A stretch of 64,000 nucleotides of DNA. Origin: Rhizophagus irregularis (Eukaryota; Glomeromycota; Glomeromycetes; Glomerales; Glomeraceae). A program made the translations under genes and the position numbers. Positions 34,796 to 44,586 of the stretch are shown in pieces (within the stretch, counting starts at the first letter, position 1; every line of letters begins with the position of its first letter). The stretch is taken from assembly GCF_026210795.1 (NCBI RefSeq), contig NC_089453.1, positions 2,854,501 to 2,918,500 of the forward strand. Direction: 5' to 3'. Under the pieces are notes generated by a model. The model was not told the origin of the DNA. It made no database searches and was given only the letters and a program-made list of their open reading frames with translations.

Positions 34796-35176
34796 TTTTC
34801 TTTAGGTTTGGGTATTGATTATTTTCATTTTATATTGCTTTGACATTTGCAATTAAATTTATATATAATAAAGTTTATAGCAATATATTTTATAAAATTA
34901 AATAATTCAATTAAATACTAATATTTTACAAAAGTGATATAAAGTTAAACATATAGCATATTAAATAATTAATATTTTACAAAAGTGATATAAACATATA
35001 GCATTAGCATTTTTACTAAAATAAATAACAAAATTTTGCAAGTTGATATGAAAGTTATTTTGTAAAAAAAAAATTTTGGGATTTTGTAACTGTCGGGATT
35101 TTGTACTAGTCAGGATTTTCTTATTTTGGGATTTTGGTAGTCGGGATTTTGTGTGTCGGGATTTTGTACGGGTCCC
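34796..35176. other. 3' part of the MULE
   Basis: AT-rich, with a duplicated stretch containing ATTTTACAAAAGTGATATAAA at about 34922 and 34974, then the terminal TIR array from about 35069. No ORF. Confidence 0.5.
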
Positions 35177-35420
35177 TTCTTTACCTGGTAATTTTAATTA
35201 TAATTTTTTTAGTTCTACTTTTTCTTTAGATAGTATTTTCATGACATAAGGTTATGCCGATTTGTTCTAAAGAATAAAAGGCAAGACGACTCCTTCAGGC
35301 TTCTCCTGAGAAGTTGGGTTTTATCATTAGTTTAGAATTTATTAGACTTTTAGTTTATGTTTATTCTTATTTAGCGTTAGACCTCAGTCGTGTCTATATT
35401 TGAAAAATAAAAATAAAAAT
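35177..35420 (+). other. 3' end of LINE A with AAATA tail
   Basis: The sequence continues the LINE after the MULE. It ends in AAAATAAAAATAAAAATAAA at about 35405-35425. The other LINE copy ends the same way at about 55907-55930, which supports this as the element's 3' tail. Confidence 0.6.
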
Positions 35421-35429
35421 AAATTTTAT

Positions 35430-36888
35430 AATTAAAATTCCACCACACGTGACCGGTGACATTTAAAGGGATGTGAAAAAAATAATTTTGCAAGGCAAAA
35501 AAACCTAAGTCCCTCAGATAAATATAAACAGTGAAAACGCGGTGGGGTGTGATGCCGGTGATGAATATTACAAAATCACGTGGGGTGGAAAAAGTGTTGG
35601 TGATACTGGGTAAGATCGGTCACATTGGCTGACGGTTGATTTTTTCAAAACTAATTTTTGAACGGCTAAACTTAAAATTTTATTGCAAAAGATATTTTAA
35701 AAGAATATTTTTTTGCAAACATATTTATTCAAAATAATCATATGAAATTTTATTTGCAAATATTAAAATTTAAATCACACATTTATGATTTTAAAGAAGT
35801 ATTTGTTTTAATGAAGTGATGCAAGTAAATTACAATTATTAAGAAGAAAGCTGCTAATAAAAAAATGAAATAACAATGGAGTAATGGAAAGTAATAGAAG
35901 ATGAAAGGGAGTAAAAAAGAGTGATAGGAAACAAAAAGGAAAAATAGGACGTGGTGGGAGATGAAGAGGAGTGATAGGAAGATGAAGAGGAGTGATGAGA
36001 GACAAAAAGAAATGATGGGAAGTAAACAGGATAGAAAAAGAAATAATGGAAAATGAAAAGATGTAATAGAAAATAATGGGAGACAAAAAGGATGGAAGAA
36101 TGAGAAGTAATAGGAGATTAAAAATGATGAGACAAAAAATAAAAAAAGGATCATGATAGGAGGTTGAGTAGCAAAAGATAATGATAGGAAACCAAGTAAA
36201 AAATAAATCATAAAGTAAATTAAAATGAAGTTAGTAAGAAACAATAGTATAAGATAGAAACAAAGTAAAAAAAAATAAATAAAAAATAAAAAACATATCT
36301 TTATTAATTGTAGAACCAAAAAAACTAAAAGATCTAAAAAAAAATGAAATAAAATTAGTGAAAAATGAAATATGAAACAGAAACAAAATAAAAAAATAAA
36401 AAATAAGAAACGAAATGTAAAGTGAAAAACAACCGAACCTTAATTGTAGAACCAGAAAGACTAAAAGACTGAAAAATAATGAAATATAGTTAGTAAGAAA
36501 CAAAGTGTAAGAATTTAAATTAGAAATAAAAATTAAAACCGAGAAAACGAACCTCGAACCTATAATGAAAATGAGATTCGATAACAAATAAACATGACAC
36601 GCTCATGTGGCCAATCTGGCCAATCAAAATATTAAATCTGCCACGTGATCGAAGACCGGCGATTCCCAATATAATTTATATCATTCTAATATTATAAATA
36701 TGATTTAATACATATTATTTTAATTGTTAACTAATTATTGCCTATCATATTAAATTCTAATTATAAACAAAAACTGCTGTAACCATCTTTAATTTACTTA
36801 GTATTACATTATTATAATACTAAAATTTTCTATTTAAACAAACTCATTGGTCCCGGTGCGAAGCAACGGGTGACTGCTATACTGCTAG
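35430..36888 (+). mobile_element. Probable Helitron, 3' end recognised only
   Basis: At 36852-36870 a hairpin CCCGGTGC/GAA/GCAACGGG (one mismatch) is followed 14 bases later by CTAG (36885-36888) and T. This is the classical Helitron 3' end (hairpin, then CTRR, inserted before T). The 5' TC end could not be located; the start given is only the edge of LINE A. Most of the interval is GA-rich low complexity. No Rep/helicase gene, so non-autonomous if real. Confidence 0.5.
35860..36560. repeat. Purine-rich low-complexity tract
   Basis: The plus strand is nearly all A and G, with loosely repeated units such as GATGAAGAGGAGTGATAGGA (about 35960 and 35980) and AATAATGGGAGACAAAAAGG. Long minus-strand ORFs here are strings of Phe/Leu/Ser/Ile from the pyrimidine strand and are not genes. 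Confidence 0.8.
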
Positions 36889-37203
36889 TGTATATATAAA
36901 TAAAAACATAAAGTTTGCATCGGTTATATGTTAAATATATTATCCGTTATCATTATTTATTTAGAAGAGAATTATAATTAAATTTAGTACCATTATTTCA
37001 AAAAAAAAGGCACATAGTAATCATAGTATGTCTGTTTTTATTCAAAAAAATTGATTATTTAGATGTAAACTATTCAACTTAGCAAAGTTAATAATATAAA
37101 ATAGGAATTAACCAAGCGGTATTTTTTGCATGTAAAGAAACGTACTTAATTCCTTTAAAATTAAATAATAGTAGTTTCTTCGGAGAATTGCGTAATTTTT
37201 GCT
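36889..37203. other. Intergenic
   Basis: AT-rich; no gene, TIR or RNA recognised. The end (TTTTATTTAG at about 37231-37240) could serve as a splice acceptor for the following ORF. Confidence 0.35.
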
Positions 37204-37455
37204 TTGTGTGAATTGTTTTGCCAACATAACATTTTATTTAGCGTGTCACAATTGAATGAGTTGTATGCAGCTTATCAGATGCCACACCATCAGCAACAGC
37301 AGTTGCACCAGCATCAGCAGCATCAAGTCATCAACATCAGCATCATCAACATCAGCATCATCAACAGCGGGCAGGCAACCGCTGACATAATACACTTAAT
37401 CGACCTAAAGGATCTGCTGTCTATTAAAGCTTACTGTATTTCAATTCCTAACTAA
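37204..37455 (+). other. His/Gln-rich exon-like ORF, unrecognised
   Basis: If TTTTATTTAG at about 37231-37240 is a splice acceptor, the exon would begin at about 37241 with VSQLNELYAAYQMPHHQQQQ, followed by a CAT/CAG microsatellite coding for His and Gln. The repeat crosses into another frame at about 37327 (a one-base slip); that frame reads HQHQHHQHQHHQQRAGNR and stops. It could be the last exon of a real gene whose earlier exons are not visible, or a relic. It is one of the few stretches here without transposon signature. Confidence 0.3.
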
Positions 37456-37853
37456 CTGTCGTCAATTTTATCTTTTCCAGCAATTACTCTATGATTTTCT
37501 GAAAATAAAATCACGAAATTTTTTCAATACAAATATTCAGTAATTTCAAGTGCAATATTTTATAATGATAATAGTTACTTAAACGCGTTCTTGTATTTTT
37601 CACTTGGTACGTTGCTGGTTAATGTCATATGTAAAATGTCCAAATTTCATTGTGTTCTTGTAGATCGTGTGTACCACTTTTTGTATCATGAGTAATTGAG
37701 TGTACACTGGATCTTGTGCTTGAAACATCGTACGGTTTTCTCATTTCTTTAAGTAATTTGTTTTCTCTTATCTTATGTTTTTCGTTATTCTACGAGTTTA
37801 TGGTAATTTATGAGACTTTCGGCCATGTTACAATTGTTACATGGATCTGTGTG
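37456..37853. other. Intergenic
   Basis: Less repetitive than the surroundings; no ORF, TIR or RNA motif is recognised. It might be 3' UTR of the preceding exon-like ORF. Confidence 0.35.
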
Positions 37854-37861
37854 ATCTAAAC

Positions 37862-38304
37862 TAGGGATGGCAACGGTCGGTCACGGTCGGTTATCGGTCG
37901 GTCATAACCGGTTATGGGTCTTTGACCGACCGACCGTTTTTGCTGACCGTTTTTCTGACCGTTTAACCGACCGTTTGACCGACCGTTTAACCGACCGTTT
38001 AACCGTTTTTTTTAGTGAATTTAATTAAGAAAAAACGTTAAAAAGTTTTTTTTTTGATTAAATCCGCTAACAAAAGCATTATACAACTTTTTTTTATTGA
38101 TTCAGCTCATAAAAAAAGTGTTTAATGAATAGGGTTGGTTAAATGGTCGGTTAACGATCGGTTAAACGGTCGGTTAAACGGTCGGTCAAACGGTCGGTCA
38201 AAACCGGTCGGTTAAACGGTCGGTCAGAGCCTTTGACCGACCGATATCGGTCACGGTTATTAACCGGTCATGACCGGTTATGACCGTAACCATTGCCATC
38301 CCTA
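37862..38304. mobile_element. 443-bp hAT MITE with 8-bp TSD
   Basis: TIRs TAGGGATGGCAACGGT (37862) and ACCATTGCCATCCCTA (ending 38304). ATCTAAAC flanks both sides (37854-37861 and 38305-38312). Each half is a run of GGTCGGTTAAACGGTCGG-type repeats in opposite orientation, so nearly the whole element can fold on itself. The TAGGGATGGCAA end is typical of hAT elements. Confidence 0.92.
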
Positions 38305-38312
38305 ATCTAAAC

Positions 38313-39155
38313 TATAGAATTAAATCTTCCTTATGTATTGTCGTTGTTTTTTGTTAGTTTTTTTTTCTATTATTCCAATTATATTCGCTTTTTTAACCTT
38401 GCAGTAATCCATAAACACCATCCCATTTGATACATGTAGTTATGCCTTGAATTTCTAAAGGGCGATCAATAATGTTATTATTATTAAATTTGATCATTCG
38501 TACTTGGAATATAAAAAGATTGTTCACTTCTGCTTTAATTTTCGTCGGACAGTGTTAAAGGTCAGTGTCACTCTTTAGCCGCTAGCTTTCTCACAATTAT
38601 ATATATAATTTATAAGTTTTTCGTTGATAGTATTGATATGGTCATTTTAAACGTTCAAGTAAAAGTCACTGCTAAAGAGTTGGATTCGTCACTATCTTTC
38701 TTTTTATTGGCTTACAACCTTGTTTCCTGCACCTTTAGTTTGTGTCGTTTCCCCCGTAATATATTTTTTTACTTATTCCCCATATGTATTTTTTGTATTT
38801 TTATAAACTCATGTAAAATTCTTATTCCGAAGAGACTTTATTGGAATGGATATGCATTCTTATTCTTCTCGTATTTTCATGGTTTGCGCTTTGTAATAAC
38901 TTCTCATTTATGTACGCATTTTGCCAGCACCCGAGAATTCAACAAACGCTATGTTACCTATGTGTTTTCCACATAATTTTTTTTCTAAAATCCTGGCTGT
39001 TGTAGTATATGCGACCAGATTTATAAGCTTTTCAACATATTTCGGTCTTTTTTGCCATATGTTGTGAGAAGTAATGACGTACTAAGAGCTTCAATACTAT
39101 TTCTTATTGACAAAATTACCATGATCTACTATTTACGCAGGCTGAACATAATGTA
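38313..39155. other. Intergenic; one weak ORF
   Basis: The plus ORF 38638-38976 (112 codons) is hydrophobic and Cys/Phe-rich, without signal or domain pattern. I do not support it as a gene. No repeats are recognised. Confidence 0.35.
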
Positions 39156-39358
39156 CCGTTGAGACCTAAAATTACCAAAATTTCATTTTCAAATTTGTCA
39201 TTTTTAGTCCCAACATCGTAAGAAATGTTTTTTAAAAAGGCGATTTTTATTAAAAAATATTTGAGAATCGCAGATTTCTCATTTGGTAATTTAAATTTGA
39301 AAAACAGGAAATTTGGAAATTCAAAATTTCGATTTTCATAATTTTATGTCCCAACGGT
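39156..39358. mobile_element. 203-bp Tc1/mariner-like MITE
   Basis: TIRs CCGTTGAGACCTAAAATTA (39156) and TAATTTTATGTCCCAACGG (ending 39358), flanked by TA at 39154-39155 and 39359-39360. Interior AT-rich with AAATTTGTCATTTTTAGTCC. No ORF. Confidence 0.8.
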
Positions 39359-40139
39359 ACATCACCGTACTGTACATGAATTTACTACATCGGCAAAATC
39401 TAAGCAAGGTCGGATAATTTCATGACAATCTTTTCAAATTTAAATATTGACCTCATTGAATGAGTTGTAATTAGTAAATCAGTAACAACGTACTACAATT
39501 TCCGCTCTGCGCTTTATTTCTGTGTTTATCTTTACAAGTATATCAAACACAACAGAATTTAAATGATCATCTTAGAACTATTTCCGACCCCAAATATCAA
39601 TTTAATTAATATTATTTAATGGTGATGAAAAAAAAAAAATAGAATTCGATGTTTAGTTAAATAATAATTGATAAATGTTTCTAATACAAAGTATATATTG
39701 GTTCCCTTATTATCTCTAATGCCGTGGTTACTAAAATATGAATTTATTGAATTATTAATACAGTGTATCGACTGTATCGTACAGAGATTTATTTATAGTA
39801 GTTCATCAGAAAATCTTGGCTTAATGTCGATAAATTTGATTATTTCCTTTATTATGAAAGAAAAATTTGCCTAATTTGGCTACATCATAATGTTAATTGT
39901 TTTAATTGTAGCAAAGCGGCAAAATGTGTGCAAAATTATTTTGTATTGATTATTTTATTGCCATTTTCGGAGTACATGTTCCGTAAGATCTATATCTCTA
40001 TATCTTTTTTTGGCAACAATACAATTGAATACGAGGTTCTTTCAAAAAGAAAAAAAAATTGATATAAATATATCCTTTCTACATAATGAGAATTTTTTTT
40101 TTTATTAAAAAATTAAATACAAATTTTTTTTTACAATTA

Positions 40140-40227
40140 CCGGGTCATAGTACCCCTATGTACAGTATAGTATCTAACCATGTAATATACCCCGGGTATA
40201 AACGAGATTGAGGTACTATGGCCCGTG
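40140..40227. mobile_element. About 90-bp MITE, CGGGYCATAGTACC ends
   Basis: CGGGTCATAGTACC on the left is mirrored by GGTACTATGGCCCG on the right. The same element is at 56502-56593 in copy C and, degenerate, at about 47235-47315 in copy B, so it was present before the gene copies separated. Confidence 0.7.
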
Positions 40228-40438
40228 AAATACTGATATAAGGTAATAATGAAATAGAAAATAAATAAAAATTTTGATTTTTTTTTCGTTCAACTATACT
40301 ACAACTACTAAAAATATTGGCAAGTTTGAATTAGTAAATTATCTTTCCTTTTAACGTTCTTGACTCATTTTCGCAACTCCTTTTCTATTGATCTTGTTTC
40401 TTCATTTTTCGCTTATTAAGACCATTTAAAGACAAATT

Positions 40439-42993
40439 TTATACTGTATGTCCAAGGATTTTCCCTACTAACGTATATTGAAATGGATCTTTCTCTTTAT
40501 CTAAAATACCGTTCTAGATAAACGATTGGCTCATCAGAAATCAAAAAGTTTCATTTTTATATTTCCTTTTTTTTAAAAATAATGAAAACAAAGAAATAAC
40601 TTACCATGTACTGTCGCTTAATGTTCTTCCACTTAATGCAACATTGTTCCCATGAATAACTATGTTTTTCGGCGAGCATCAACTCAGAGGCACCATTCCA
40701 GAGTTCTAATTTTACACCACTATGAGGGTCACCCAATTTTTCGATTTTATCAATATTATCTTCTAAATATAATAATAAACATTCGACCGCTTCGTCACTC
40801 CAAAAGCATCGTGTGTTTTTTCCCGAAGATAATTTTCGTGATTTTTTTAGTGGACTTTCACTCGAAAAGGACATTTGTCTTGGGCTTTCGCACACAAATG
40901 TTGGACTTTCACTCGAAAAGGACATTTGTCTTGGGCTTTCGCACACAAATGTTGGACTTTCACTCGAAAAGGACATTTGTCTTGGGCTTTCGCACACAAA
41001 TGTTGGACTATCACTCGAAAAGGACGTTTGCATTGGGCTTTCGCACACAAGTGTTGGACTTTCACTCGAAAAGGTCATTTGTCTTGGGCTTTCGCACACA
41101 AGTGTTGAACTGCTCCAAGATAGCTTTCGTGCTACATATTCAGAAGATTCGGTTAATCCTAATGAAAAAAGGAAAATCATTATCATTACTCAATTTTAAT
41201 AGCTCAATTGTACGATTATCGACTCTCGTTATATTATGTTGACAGCTTAATTATCTACGAATTCAGATCTCCTATTCTCTGTACTAGTTATTTCACCCTT
41301 TAACTTATTTTGGTTGAATAAGGAAATGAACGGTCAATATAAAGTTTATAATACCTTGATTGGGATTATCAACATTATAATCTAAATAACTCGCTTCTTG
41401 CGGAAGGACATCGACCGATAATCCTATTACAAAAAAAGAGATTAATATGATTTCAGGCAGCATAAATATTAAATATCTTAATTTGTGTAGGATAAACTTT
41501 TTGATAATGCAATAAAAGTAAAAAAAAGGTAATAATGAAAACCTTTTTGATTGACCGTCGTCTGTGACATTGAAAGTATATCGTTCGAATCTAATATTTT
41601 ATTTTAAGAGATTACAGTGTTAATAAAATCGGCAATATTAACAATATTCCTTTATTAAAGCGGCAATAAAAAAGCCGAAAGATACGTGAGAAACGGAAAT
41701 CTCTAAATAAGGCTAACCTTTTTTATCTTGATGAGCATCATCGTAAGTATAACGTACTTTTTGTGACAAATATCGATGAAAAAGGTTAATACCAGAAATA
41801 TGAAGGAACATATCGACAGTGCAATTAATCGCGAATTAGTATTATCATTGTAATTCTGGTGATTTTTAATCGTTGGTAAAAAATTATTACCATTAGAGAC
41901 ATCGTCTAATTGAGATTGTGGTAGTGGATTTACCATTAATTATAATTGAAAAATGATGATTTATTAGTATACAATAGACAATCGGAAATTTAAGCAGTTT
42001 GAGCAATCTATAACATCGTAAGAATTATCAATTACTAAATCAAATTAAATTTAATATGTAATTGGCAATTTTAATCAATGATGGTATTTTTTGCTTTTTT
42101 GAAAACTGCAACAATATTACTTTTGAAAAAAAAATTCATTGTTATAATAACCTTGATAATAATCTTCTTGTCCAAGTTCTAGTAGTGGATCAGTGATTAT
42201 CAGATTTAATTAAAAAAAAAAATTTTTATTTAGTACCGATTGATAACAGAGATTTAAGTGATTTAAGTAATTTATAACATCGATATTAAAAAATTATCAA
42301 TTACAGAAATAATTTTAAGTTTGATTATGGTAACTGATAATTTTAAACAATGATAATATTGTTTCGCTTTTTTGAAATCTGCAATAATATTAAGGTGGAA
42401 AAAAATAATAACCTTGATAGTCTCCTTGCTCAAGTTCGAGGAGTGGGTCTATTACTATTATAATTAAAAAAATAACGATTTTTACTTATAATTTAAAGCA
42501 ATACAGCAACGGCGTAAAATTGTCAATACAAAATGAAGTTCGCTTTATTTATTGTAATTAGTAATTTCATGGGGTACAATTTTTGAAATGATATTAGGGT
42601 CGAGAAAAATTTTTTTTACCTTGGCTGTGACAATACTCATTTAGAGTAGGATGATCTGGATGATCAAATTCAAGTTGGGAAAGTGAGTGTATTGCTATTA
42701 TTATAAAAAAAAAAAGATTTTATTTAGCATTTACTCAAATGTAGACGTGTGTTTGATTTAAGTAATTTAAAATAATCGATTATACTCGATGTAAAACAAC
42801 CTTGATTATGATGAGAATAATCCAATAAAGATTGAAATTGTAAGTGGGCGTTTAATTCTAAAAAATTAATGACTGATATTTAGCATTCGTGGTTTTATTA
42901 ATATTTCTTAAATATTTTGAAGATGAAAATACCTTGATTAAAATCATTAGTATAATTATTCGAAGAGAAAATTGTTTCAATTGTTTCATCCAT
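40439..42993 (-). CDS. Gene A: Ser-rich Myb/SANT-like protein from micro-exons
   Basis: Predicted exons (minus): 42993-42933, 42857-42801, 42694-42620, 42454-42413, 41423-41355, 41158-40605, 40513-40439. All joins are GT-AG; the internal ones are phase 1 and the last is phase 0. This gives 310 codons with no stop. Start MDETIETIFSSNNYTNDFNQ; then ELNAHLQFQSLLDYSHHNQ, AIHSLSQLEFDHPDHPTL, VIDPLLELEQGDYQ and LSVDVLPQEASYLDY. The long exon has five 17-residue repeats (TFVCESPRQMSFSSESP) and a Myb/SANT-like DNA-binding domain: FWSDEAVECLLLYLEDN, GVKLELWNGASELM, CCIKWKNIKRQYM. Tail NGILDKEKDPFQYTLVGKIL. Two further unit exons (about 42195-42152 and 41932-41891) have lost their acceptors. Probably a nuclear DNA-binding protein (inference). 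Confidence 0.7.
40855..41110 (-). repeat. Five coding 51-bp tandem repeats in gene A
   Basis: A 51-bp unit (minus strand, 17 codons: TFVCESPRQMSFSSESP with T[LF]V, M[ST]F and S[ED] variants) repeats five times in the long exon. Central copies are almost identical at DNA level, implying recent slippage or conversion. Copy C has about four units ending SSESS, copy D only one remnant (QMCESPIQISFSSP). The Ser-Pro dipeptides are potential kinase sites (inference). Confidence 0.9.
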
Positions 42994-44586
42994 TGCGCTA
43001 TATAAAATTGAGTAAGAAAACTTTTGTTTCCCTTTTATTATTCGCTATACGAGAATGAATTTGGTTGTTTAAATATTGCATGTTTAATTTTTTGAGCGAA
43101 TATTTATATAGCAGATCTTTCGTTAATCCAATACAGATGAACACAACTGTTTGTTGCCATCACATTTGATAAAAGGCGTTATACAATCATTATGATATTT
43201 CTCACGAAAAAAAAAATTAATTGGATATTGGTAAAATTTGGATTAAAAGTGGGACAATCTAAAACCAATTCAGTCATATATATTACAAAAATAGAAATTG
43301 AACGTCTTTTAAAAACAATATAAGTATTAAATAATCAATAATGATTATGAAACTTGTTTACATCTTTCAATCTAAGAATCCCTGTACTATTATTATCAAC
43401 GATTATCATAAAAAATATAAAAAATACGTGCAACGTGTAAAAAATTAGAGTTTTGCCGATCATTTTGTACCTTACTTAAATCCAGTCAACTTACCTTATT
43501 TAACTAAGTGTTAATTAATCTCGTAAGTATCACCTGCAATTCAAATCACAAAATAATGTGTTAAAGAATTTACCTCAATATTAATTTTTCTACTATATAT
43601 TGACTTACTTGTCAATTGCCAATTGGATACTTCAGCTACTTATTATTATCCTAACGATTGTGCACTGAGCTGAAAACACTATTATTTCGTGTTTCTTTTG
43701 CGGATGAAAATGGAAGTATGTAGTGCTCCGCAAAAGTCGAGTTTATCGGGACTTCTACATTTGCTTGATGCGGACGAAGCCATACCAAAAAATGTGGACA
43801 CCTTCTGTCCGTGATCACATTATTTTGCGGAATATGATCCGAGTCGAGTCGACTCTTGCGAAGCACTACATGTCTTTTCATCCGTGATTATTAAATATTA
43901 TGTGATTCAAATTATAAGTGATACTTGCGAGATTAATTAGCACTTAGATAAAACAGGTAAGTTGATTGGATTTAAGTATGGTACAAAAAAAGATCAGCAA
44001 AACTCTAATTTTTTTTACATGTTGCACGTATTTTTTAATGAAACTATCAAACGATAGTAATATAAACCATGATATATAACGATATTAATATAAACCACGT
44101 AGATCTATGGTGTTTGCAATGGAATATTGGAGTAATTTCAACCTCGAAAATATATTCAATCATTAAAATTACGGGAATTTCCGCGGTTTTTTTTTATCTA
44201 GGAATCTTTGTGCTACATTCTGTCTAAACAGAGTGTAAACAGATTTCATAATCAATATAAAATTATTAATGCTTATATTGTTTTATAAAGACGCATAATT
44301 TCTATATATGACTATATATAACGCAAATTTGGATTAAAAGTGGGACAATCTGCCCCATCAAAAATCAATTCAGAATCAAATAAATAAATTTATCAAGATC
44401 AAAGATCAATTAATTTTTTTTTCATTAGAATATACGTAATGATTTATACGTAAATGATTTTTTAACGCCTCTTATCATATGATGCCAAACAAGTAAGTTG
44501 TGTTTATCTGGATTAATGAAAGATCTGCATTGATCAATGATTGGTTATTGCTCAACAAAGTTTCTTACTCAATTTTATATAGCGCA
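42994..44586. promoter_or_regulatory. Head-to-head spacer between genes A and B
   Basis: 1.6 kb between divergent starts. A TATA-like box (ATTTTATATAGCGCA) lies directly before ATG in both A (about 42994-43008) and B (about 44572-44586) and is conserved in C, with a weaker form in D. Inverted flanks meet around 43.7 kb: TGCAACGTGTAAAAAATTAG at 43433 against its inverse near 44010. The word AATTTGGATTAAAAGTGGGA occurs in the same orientation at about 43236 and 44325, so not all of the spacer is mirrored. The centre 43570-43890 has no ORF worth keeping. Confidence 0.5.

Larger units (their letters stand above)
32888..35176 (+). mobile_element. MULE (Mutator-like) element with 8-bp TSD
   Basis: Ends GGGTCTGGTACGAAATCC (32888) and the inverse of GGGACCCGTACAAAATCC (ending 35176) are flanked by TTCTTTAC at 32880-32887 and 35177-35184. 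The first 130 bp and last 110 bp are built from tandem AAAATCCCGAC/AAAATCCTGA words joined by TAC or ACA, mirrored on the two sides. A FLYWCH-MULE transposase pseudogene lies inside. The element interrupts the 3' UTR region of LINE A. Confidence 0.92.
18739..35420 (+). mobile_element. LINE A (APE + RT + RNase H), split by insertions
   Basis: Plus-strand pieces are in order: a coiled-coil ORF1-like region (about 18790-19330), an APE endonuclease (20560-21380), reverse transcriptase (about 23220-24340), a linker (to 25273), RNase H and a CCHC-type finger (30918-32680), and a 3' tail ending in AAATA repeats (about 35405-35420). Domain order fits Tad/I-type LINEs. All ORFs carry stops. Insertions are at about 19487-20236, 22226-23118, 25274-30914 and 32888-35176. 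The 5' boundary and TSD were not resolved. Confidence 0.75.

Noticed and set aside
35783-36587. Long minus-strand ORFs (178, 92 and 118 codons) with membrane-protein look
   Set aside because: They are translations of a purine-rich tract (pyrimidine on the minus strand), giving only Phe/Leu/Ile/Ser runs; three overlapping frames are open at once.
38638-38976. 112-codon hydrophobic plus ORF
   Set aside because: No domain, no repeat copy, no splice context. It could be real but nothing in the sequence supports it.
40652-41242. Plus-strand ORFs of 196, 128 and 77 codons opposite gene A
   Set aside because: The 51-bp repeat is a multiple of three and is open in several frames on both strands. 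The minus frame is the one that continues into the Myb/SANT domain and fits the splice sites.
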